A stretch of DNA of 10,621 bases, taken from contig PMDE01000028.1 of assembly GCA_003154335.1 (NCBI GenBank), forward strand, positions 4,263 through 14,883, written 5' to 3'. How positions within the stretch are numbered: the first letter of the stretch is position 1; every line of letters begins with the position of its first letter. The notes beneath the pieces are model-generated. The model searched no databases and was not told the DNA's origin. It was given only the letters and a program-made list of their open reading frames with translations. A program made the translations under genes and the position numbers. Positions 5,649 through 10,621 of the stretch are shown here, in pieces. This DNA is from Methanoregula sp. Its GTDB lineage: Archaea > Halobacteriota > Methanomicrobia > Methanomicrobiales > Methanospirillaceae.

Positions 5649-5708
5649 ACGAAAAAGAAGGATATTTTTACCGATATGGGAACGTGCGGAGAAATAAACA
5701 GTATCAGT

Positions 5709-6347
5709 TCAGCAGCACCCGCTCCCGGCATTCTTCGTAAGCCGGACCATTACCTCGTTCTTCCCGGCCTGTTCTGTTGCCACCGCGTATCCCTTCTGTT
5801 CCGCATCAACCTCAATCCACGGGGGGATATGATCACAGAGGACCTCAAGCTGCTCAAAGGCGCCTTTCCGGACAAACTCCTGCAGGACCTGCTTGCTGGA
5901 GACCTCCGGTCGCTTGCCCTGGATCTCTTTTATGGAGATCGTGAAGTGACCTGCAGAAGTCTCAGTGGGTGCCGGGATGCCGGCATCTGGGGGCACACAT
6001 GCGGCAGCCTGTTCGGCTTTCTCGTTGAGCCAGACGCTATCGAGGAACTCGGCCGGGGTTCCCGGGATCTCCCATACGGATAACCGTGCCTTCCCGAGCT
6101 CGAAGAAAAGGGCACCGCTTGCCGATTTTGCGACGAAGACATGACAGTCCCTGAGGAGGGTTTTGAGTTCGTCTACTTTTTTCCGCAGTCCGCGAAGACC
6201 GTTGGCCGGCTCGATGGCAAACGCCATCTCCCGGTCCTTCTCCCAGGTACCCCGGACCCTGCGGTACACGACGATATTCCCCGGTTCATTGAGGGGAACA
6301 GAAGCACCGTCTGTGCCTATGATGGCTGCTATTTCCTGGACACACAT
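5709..6347 (-). CDS. anfO: AnfO-family nitrogenase accessory protein
   Basis: A soluble protein of 212 residues that I match to the AnfO (Anf1) family, first described next to iron-only nitrogenase genes in Azotobacter and Rhodobacter; its biochemical role is not settled. Features shared with that family, from memory of its members, are an N-terminal EIAAIIGTDG, then EPGNIVVYRR, DCHVFVAKSASGALFFELGK around 67-86, VWEIPGTPAEFLD, a Pro/Ala-rich linker near 115-130, then ISIKEIQ, SSKQVLQEFVRKG and CDHIPPWIE in the second half. It ends in Cys-Cys. It is the last gene of the operon, 18 bases after the ferredoxin gene, with GTGAGATC before the ATG. Finding it behind nifE-nifN rather than behind anfHDGK is the odd point. 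No membrane segment or known catalytic motif is seen. Confidence 0.75.
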   Translation of the reverse strand: MCVQEIAAIIGTDGASVPLNEPGNIVVYRRVRGTWEKDREMAFAIEPANGLRGLRKKVDELKTLLRDCHVFVAKSASGALFFELGKARLSVWEIPGTPAEFLDSVWLNEKAEQAAACVPPDAGIPAPTETSAGHFTISIKEIQGKRPEVSSKQVLQEFVRKGAFEQLEVLCDHIPPWIEVDAEQKGYAVATEQAGKNEVMVRLTKNAGSGCC

Positions 6348-6365
6348 GATCTCACGCCCTTTTTG

Positions 6366-6674
6366 TTACAGCAGCAGCCGTTCGACCGGCTTTCCGCCCT
6401 CGATATGGGAGTCGAGGATTTCGCAAACGTCATCCGGGCTCACGGACCTGTACCAGATATTATCCGGGTATACGACGACGATCGGTCCTTTCTCGCAGAT
6501 ACCGAAGCAGCCGGTATTGGTGAGGAAGACCTCGCCCCCGCTGCCGCGTTCTTCGATCTCTTCCATGAACTTCTGCATTACGTCGACACCGGTCTTGGTG
6601 TGACAGAAGCCTTTCTGCGTCCCGTTCGGGCGGGAGCTCGTGCATACAAAGATGTGTTTTCCTGGTTTCTGCAT
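6366..6674 (-). CDS. Thioredoxin-like 2Fe-2S ferredoxin
   Basis: A 102-residue ferredoxin of the thioredoxin-fold 2Fe-2S class, like Clostridium pasteurianum 2Fe-2S ferredoxin and Azotobacter Shethna protein I. The four expected cluster ligands are Cys11, Cys24, Cys56 and Cys60, in HIFVCTS, GFCHTK and TGCFGIC, spaced exactly as in the clostridial protein. Members encoded in nif clusters bind or donate electrons to nitrogenase, or protect it; which applies here is inference. The ATG follows the nifN stop by one base, with AAGGTT as ribosome site inside the nifN end, so the two are translationally coupled. Start and length agree with the family. Confidence 0.88.
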   Translation of the reverse strand: MQKPGKHIFVCTSSRPNGTQKGFCHTKTGVDVMQKFMEEIEERGSGGEVFLTNTGCFGICEKGPIVVVYPDNIWYRSVSPDDVCEILDSHIEGGKPVERLLL

Positions 6675-6675
6675 C

Positions 6676-8067
6676 TTAACAACCTTCCCTTATCATCATT
6701 TTTTCCTTTGCCTGCGCCCGGTAGGACGCGTATTTCGCTTCAAGCAGTGTATTGGTAAACCGGTCGAGAAACGCGAGTGTTCCTGCGTACCCGACCGAGA
6801 GGATACGCTGGCCACCGGTCCTGTCATGGATAGGGAACCCGACCCGGACTACAGGAATACCCCGGCTCTCGGTCAGGAACTTACCTCCCGAGTGGCCAAC
6901 GGCAACGTTCACTCCCGCCCCAGCCGCCGCCTCTTCGATCGCAGCAAAATCTGTCTCCTCGAGAAGGATTGGCTTGTCATCGACTTCAGCGAGGACCGGT
7001 ACAAGCAGCCCGGCGAGTTTGCTGTTTTTTGTCCCGCTCGCGATGACGACCGGGGGAGCCCCGTTTGCGGTAACTGTCCTTACGAGAGCATACACGATCT
7101 CAGGTTCGCCGTAGATAACTGGTCGCCCTACGGCGTTGTACTTGTGCGAATCTGCCATAGCATCGAGGAGCCAGCCCCGCTCGAGCGTGAGCTGGTCCGG
7201 CACCGTACCGCTGGTGAGCCCCTGCAGCGTCTCAACGAACTGGTCCGTCGCTTCAATTCCCATAGGCAGGGGCAGGTTGATAAGTGGGACTCCGAACTGC
7301 TCCTCAAGAAACCGGCCGGGCGAAAGTGCGTCCGGGCAGGTGAGCCCGAACTGGATCGTGAGAGGAGCGCCTGGCATCCGTGTGATCTCCTCTGTCTTCG
7401 TCCCTCCCGGAGGGATCTTCTGGTACCGTCCGCCGTACGGCCGGTCGAGCGTCAGGGAATAATCGGGCACCAGCGTGTACTCCACATCCATCAGTCCGAG
7501 AATGCGTTTGATTCCGCGGATGTCTGCCGGGCTGATGTGGGGGATGATCAGGTTGATCCGGGTGTGTTTTTCGGTGGGCTTTGCAAAGTGGGCAATAATG
7601 CCCCGGGTAGCAGCCCAGAACCCTTCGGTATGGCTCCCGCTGTAACTCGGGGTTGGCACCGGGACGATATCGACATCTTCGATCTGTCGCTCCTGGATGT
7701 ATGTCGCCACAATGCGATCGAGGTCCTCGCCCATCGTCTCAGAGAGGCAGGTAGTGAGGACCCCGATTACCTTTGGATTGTAGACCCTGAGGACGTTGTC
7801 GATCGCTTTTTTCAGGTTCGCTTCCCCGCCGTAGATGGTCTGCTTCTCGTTGAGGCTTGACGAGGCGATGTCGACTGGTTCGTTGAAATGCTCGACATTT
7901 GCAAGCCGCATGTACGTGCTGCAGCCCTGCGAGCCGTGCGAGATGACCATTGCGTTCTCGATCCCCTTGAAGGCAATCACGCCGCCGAGCGGCATGCACA
8001 TCTGGCACTGGTTCTCGTTTACCTGACGGGCTTTGCCCGCTGGTTTTGGTAATTCTGAACAGTCCAT
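6676..8067 (-). CDS. nifN: NifN, cofactor-assembly scaffold beta subunit
   Basis: NifN pairs with NifE to form the NifEN tetramer, where the NifB-made iron-sulfur core matures into the iron-molybdenum cofactor before transfer to NifDK. The 463-residue product carries likely cluster ligands Cys21 or Cys24 (NQCQMCMPLGG), Cys49 (SQGCSTY) and Cys107 (LTTCLSETMGED), then TPSYSGSHTEGF at 139-150, LTLERGWLLDAMADSHKY at 293-310 and VVRVGFPIHDRTGG near the C-terminus. Resemblance to NifK is strong, as expected for paralogues; the CxxC followed by PLGGVIAFKGI and the position after nifE identify it as NifN. A TTG at 8088 would start earlier, but GGAGGTG seven bases before the ATG at 8067 fixes this start. 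It begins one base after the nifE stop. Confidence 0.92.
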   Translation of the reverse strand: MDCSELPKPAGKARQVNENQCQMCMPLGGVIAFKGIENAMVISHGSQGCSTYMRLANVEHFNEPVDIASSSLNEKQTIYGGEANLKKAIDNVLRVYNPKVIGVLTTCLSETMGEDLDRIVATYIQERQIEDVDIVPVPTPSYSGSHTEGFWAATRGIIAHFAKPTEKHTRINLIIPHISPADIRGIKRILGLMDVEYTLVPDYSLTLDRPYGGRYQKIPPGGTKTEEITRMPGAPLTIQFGLTCPDALSPGRFLEEQFGVPLINLPLPMGIEATDQFVETLQGLTSGTVPDQLTLERGWLLDAMADSHKYNAVGRPVIYGEPEIVYALVRTVTANGAPPVVIASGTKNSKLAGLLVPVLAEVDDKPILLEETDFAAIEEAAAGAGVNVAVGHSGGKFLTESRGIPVVRVGFPIHDRTGGQRILSVGYAGTLAFLDRFTNTLLEAKYASYRAQAKEKMMIREGC

Positions 8068-8068
8068 A

Positions 8069-9457
8069 TCAGCACACCTCCGGTGCAAGGGTCCGTTTCA
8101 GCTGCTTCCAGACCGGCGAGCACGTGGTGACATAAACCTCGTGCGCGAAGGTAACTGCTCCTTCGAATCCCGCGAGGCACTCCTTCCGGTCATGATTGTG
8201 GTCTACGAATCCTATACCGAGTTTGTACGCAAGAACACGTTCCTTGACTCCGCCGGCCATCACGTCTACGTGTTTTTCGAGCAGGAACTTCTCGAGTTCC
8301 GCGGGGTTCGCATCGTCGATTACAACAGCGTCTGCACCCAGCATTCCGCTGATGTCGTCGTACTCCTCCTTCTTCCCGGTCTGGGTGCCGGTAAGGACAA
8401 TCTCCATCCCGAGCTCTTTGAGCTGCCGGATTATGGCGACCGCCTTGTAGGCGCCGCCTACATAGATGGCTGCCCGTTTGCCGGCGAGTTTCTTCCGGTA
8501 CCGCTGGAGGACCGGCTGGATCCGGTCCATCTCCCGTGCAATCAGGGCCTCGGTGCGCCGGGTTATCTCCGGGTCATCGTAGAATACAGCGATCCGCCTG
8601 AGGCTTTCCGCGGTATTCCCGGCGCCGAAAAAGTTGACGGAAATGAAGGGTGTACCGAATGTTTTCTCGAGATTTACCGCGACCCAGTGCATAGACCCGG
8701 TGCACTGCACGATATTGAGGCAGGCCCCTGGAGCCAGTTTCAGTGCCGCGACCGTGGAGTCTCCAGTGAACGCGACGTTGACCTCAATGCCGATCTCTGC
8801 GAGGTAGTTCCTGATAAGCCAGGTCTCGCCGCCGAGATTGTACTCCCCGAGGAAGTTGAGTTTCCTCGTCTTTTCGACGGTCCCTTTGTCTTTTGGGGTG
8901 ATGAGTTTCATCAAAGCCTCGGCAGCGGACCGGTACCCGACAACTTTGTTCCCTGATATGAACCCGCTCGACTCGACCGGGATGACATCGATGCCATACC
9001 GGGCTGAAGCCGCTTTGCTGACTGCGATGATATCGTCGCCGATCATCCCGGAGACGCAGGTCGCGTACACGAAGATGGCGGGAGGGTGGTACTTCTCCAC
9101 GATCTCATCTATCGCAGCGACGAGTTTCTTCTCGCCTCCAAAGACCACGTCCCGCTCTTTCATATCGGTCGAGAAGCTGGACCGGTACATCTCCGACCCG
9201 CTCGACAGGCTCCCCCGGATATCCCACGTGTAAGTGGCACATCCTATAGGGCCATGGACGAGATGGACGGCATCCGTGACCGGGTTTAAGACAACCCGTG
9301 CACCGCAGAAAACACAGGCGCGCTGGCTCACCGAGCCCGCGAGGCTGTCGTCTGTGCAGTGGATTGCAGACTTGTTCTTTCCGCCGCTCGAAATGGAGTT
9401 CTGGCGTTCGCCGATGCAGGCATCCGGGCAAGCTTTCTGCACGCTGATTTCCTCCAT
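8069..9457 (-). CDS. nifE: NifE, cofactor-assembly scaffold alpha subunit
   Basis: NifE is the alpha partner of NifN in cofactor maturation. The 462-residue product has the NifE signature RACVFCGARVVLNPVTDAVH (47-66), then LVHGPIGCATYTWDIRG (67-82) and FVYATCVSGMIGDD (129-142), supplying cluster ligands Cys48 or Cys51, Cys73 and Cys134. Further family marks are FGGEKKL at 106-112, IVQCTGSMHW at 249-258 with Cys252 near the expected cofactor site, NFFGAGNTAESLRRIA at 275-290 and DHNHDRKECLAGF at 419-431. The N-terminus has extra cysteines (KACPDAC) of unknown meaning. The ATG is preceded at five bases by AAGGAGGT, the best ribosome site in the window. It lies 21 bases after nifK, and its stop is one base from nifN, so nifK-nifE-nifN form one transcript. 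Confidence 0.95.
   Translation of the reverse strand: MEEISVQKACPDACIGERQNSISSGGKNKSAIHCTDDSLAGSVSQRACVFCGARVVLNPVTDAVHLVHGPIGCATYTWDIRGSLSSGSEMYRSSFSTDMKERDVVFGGEKKLVAAIDEIVEKYHPPAIFVYATCVSGMIGDDIIAVSKAASARYGIDVIPVESSGFISGNKVVGYRSAAEALMKLITPKDKGTVEKTRKLNFLGEYNLGGETWLIRNYLAEIGIEVNVAFTGDSTVAALKLAPGACLNIVQCTGSMHWVAVNLEKTFGTPFISVNFFGAGNTAESLRRIAVFYDDPEITRRTEALIAREMDRIQPVLQRYRKKLAGKRAAIYVGGAYKAVAIIRQLKELGMEIVLTGTQTGKKEEYDDISGMLGADAVVIDDANPAELEKFLLEKHVDVMAGGVKERVLAYKLGIGFVDHNHDRKECLAGFEGAVTFAHEVYVTTCSPVWKQLKRTLAPEVC
8075..8081 (-). promoter_or_regulatory. Shine-Dalgarno site that sets the nifN start
   Basis: GGAGGTG inside the last codons of nifE, seven bases before the nifN ATG. It rules out the in-frame TTG at 8088 and couples nifN translation to nifE. 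Confidence 0.85.
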
Positions 9458-9462
9458 GGTTT

Positions 9463-9470
9463 ACCTCCTT
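9463..9470 (-). promoter_or_regulatory. Strong Shine-Dalgarno site of nifE
   Basis: AAGGAGGT with five bases to the ATG, within the short nifK-nifE gap. It suggests efficient independent initiation of nifE. Confidence 0.8.
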
Positions 9471-9478
9471 ATTGTTTC

Positions 9479-10621
9479 TCACAATACGAGTTCGAAATCC
9501 TCGTCGAGGCAGTCGCGGTCCCGGCGTTCAAGGAGCGCGTTGCTTATCTGCTCGATAAGGCGCAGGCACCCCCGGTAGCCGACGACCGGCATCAGGGGAT
9601 GGACGGCCCGGTCAAGGATAGGGAAACCGACCCGGACGAGCGGGATGTCCTCTGCCCGGGCTATGTACTTGCCGTACGTAGTCCCGAGAATGAGATCGAC
9701 TTTCTCCTCCTTGATCCATTGGTGGAGCTCAAAAAGGTCTCCTTCCGCTTTTACCCTGCTCCCTTCGATCCCCGCTTCTTTGAGCAGCTTCTGGATCTCC
9801 ACGTCGAATTGTTTCCCCGGTGTGCCCGTAAGGATGTACTTCGGGACCATGCCCATCGTGATGACCAGTTCGGTGAGGGCAATGACGTGGTCGGGGTCGC
9901 CGAAGATCGCGACCTTCTTCCCCTGGTAGTGGAAGTGGGTGTCGATGAGTGTATCCACTACCTGACCGCGTTCGAGGGTGAGCGACTTTTGAACGGTGAT
10001 CCCGAACCAGTTTTTGATCGCCATGATGAAGTCATCCGTCGCTTTCAGGCCGATCGGGAGTTTGAGCGGGATGCCCGTGACCCCGAATTTCTCCTGAAGG
10101 AGTTCAGCGGCATCGTTCGATGCAAACGCCCCGAGTGCGATGGTTGCCGATGAGTTGGCGGAATCGCGGATCTCTGCGATGGTTGCTCCACCCTCGGGGT
10201 ACATCTCGTACTTGCTGGTCAGGGGGGAATCAAGCACGTTTGAGGTATCCGGGAACATGATCGTCTTCACGCCGAGTTCGGTAACGATCCGCCGGATCTC
10301 ACGCATATCGCCCGGGTTGACGAACCCGGGGATGACGTTGAGCTGATCTTTCTTTTCGCCGCCATCAGACTGTGCGAGGTAGGAGACCATCGCTTTGACC
10401 ATCCCGGAGAACCCGGTGATGTGCGAACCCTGGTAGCTCGGAGTGTTGACGTGGATGACGTGCCTGCCCTCCGGGATCTCGGACTGTTTGAGTATGTTTG
10501 GGAGGTCATCTCCTATTGTCTCCGACAGGCAGGTAGTGTGGACCGCCATGATCTCGGGGTTGTAGATCGCAAACACGTTCTTGATCGATGTTTTCAGGTT
10601 CGCTGCCCCACCAAAGACCGA
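9479..10621 (-). CDS. nifK: NifK, dinitrogenase beta subunit (N-terminus missing)
   Basis: NifK and NifD form the heterotetramer that reduces N2. The 380 C-terminal residues are visible; the reading frame stays open to the right edge, where it begins SVFGGAANLKTSIKNVFAIY. The GTG at 10576 is therefore internal. Marks of NifK are AVHTTCLSETIGDD, with the P-cluster cysteine equivalent to Azotobacter Cys153, NTPSYQGSHITGF, with the serine equivalent to Ser188, GFVNPGDMREIRRI, LTLERGQVVDTLIDTHF, GTTYGKYIARAEDIPLVRVG and the end FELVL. AnfK or VnfK is disfavoured: the HTTCLSETIGDD block and the C-terminal region follow the Nif type, though the distinction is from memory. The first P-cluster cysteines lie outside the window. 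nifD, and probably nifH, should be further right. Confidence 0.93.
   Translation of the reverse strand, partial: SVFGGAANLKTSIKNVFAIYNPEIMAVHTTCLSETIGDDLPNILKQSEIPEGRHVIHVNTPSYQGSHITGFSGMVKAMVSYLAQSDGGEKKDQLNVIPGFVNPGDMREIRRIVTELGVKTIMFPDTSNVLDSPLTSKYEMYPEGGATIAEIRDSANSSATIALGAFASNDAAELLQEKFGVTGIPLKLPIGLKATDDFIMAIKNWFGITVQKSLTLERGQVVDTLIDTHFHYQGKKVAIFGDPDHVIALTELVITMGMVPKYILTGTPGKQFDVEIQKLLKEAGIEGSRVKAEGDLFELHQWIKEEKVDLILGTTYGKYIARAEDIPLVRVGFPILDRAVHPLMPVVGYRGCLRLIEQISNALLERRDRDCLDEDFELVL

Larger units (their letters stand above)
5287..5708 (-). other. Spacer between anfO and amt; long amt leader
   Basis: 422 bases without a secure gene. From right to left it holds a dyad just past the nif operon (5632-5648), the amt TATA box (5525-5536), a 22-bp near-palindrome at the predicted transcription start (5502-5523), and a leader of roughly 218 bases. 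The leader contains a second TTCC-N9-GGAA dyad (5435-5451) and a possible 62-codon upstream frame starting at the ATG at 5464, preceded by AGGA, and ending 11 bases inside amt. That frame resembles no family and may be chance, but a leader this long is notable for an archaeal transporter gene. Confidence 0.6.

Noticed and set aside
5610..6083. Plus-strand open frame of 157 codons entering anfO
   Set aside because: Its second half is the complement of anfO and its first half crosses a palindromic spacer. No ribosome site or motif supports it.
6640..7860. Long plus-strand open frame of 406 codons
   Set aside because: It lies opposite nifN, whose conserved motifs are beyond doubt. Its translation has a biased, Arg/Asp/Pro-rich composition with no domain; it is the antisense shadow of a GC-rich gene.
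8068..8088. Earlier nifN start at the TTG at 8088
   Set aside because: It would overlap nifE and lacks a suitable ribosome site; the ATG at 8067 has GGAGGTG at ideal spacing.
8033..8956. Plus-strand open frame of 307 codons
   Set aside because: Antisense to nifE. No recognisable motif and a composition expected from the complement of the nifE codons.
9359..10153. Plus-strand open frame of 264 codons
   Set aside because: Antisense to nifK and the nifE start; same shadow pattern.
1..10621. CRISPR arrays, tRNA or rRNA genes, insertion sequences or phage genes
   Set aside because: No regularly spaced direct repeats, cloverleaf-like segments, transposase or integrase motifs were seen in any region.

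Overview
The window comes from a nitrogen-fixing methanogenic archaeon, most likely of the Methanomicrobiales (Methanoregula-like). Three things point there: the paired nitrogenase-specific PII proteins NifI1/NifI2, a receiver-PAS-PAS-histidine kinase of the style common in that order, and an archaeal TATA box with dyad operators rather than a sigma-54/NifA promoter. The assignment is inferred from gene content; no species match was possible.

Layout. At the left edge (1-116, minus) is the N-terminus of an ABC transporter ATPase. Behind it is a small broken gene (164-334, minus), interrupted by what look like two compensating frameshifts. A 655-residue response regulator/sensor kinase runs rightward (503-2470). 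Everything else is read leftward and concerns nitrogen. The right part (10621 to 5709) is the distal end of a nif operon: nifK (partial), nifE, nifN, a thioredoxin-like 2Fe-2S ferredoxin and an AnfO-family protein, packed with gaps of 1 to 21 bases. A spacer of about 400 bases follows, with a strong TATA box and a 22-bp near-palindrome for the next unit: amt (ammonium channel), glnK (PII), a GC-rich stem-loop, then overlapping nifI1 and nifI2.

How the genes work together. NifK is the beta subunit of dinitrogenase. NifE and NifN form the scaffold on which the iron-molybdenum cofactor is finished. The ferredoxin and AnfO-like protein are accessory. Amt brings in or senses ammonium, GlnK gates Amt, and the NifI1/NifI2 complex switches nitrogenase activity according to 2-oxoglutarate and adenylate levels. 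In the best-known methanogens nifI1-nifI2 sit between nifH and nifD; here they follow amt-glnK, so ammonium uptake control and nitrogenase shut-off are side by side.

Most worth a second look: the amt-glnK-nifI1-nifI2 arrangement; the unusual NifI proteins (an insertion in the NifI1 B-loop, an enlarged NifI2 T-loop); the operator at the amt promoter; an AnfO-like protein in a nifEN operon; and the frameshifted small gene. I found no wholly new defence or mobile system, no CRISPR array, no tRNA or rRNA and no insertion sequence.
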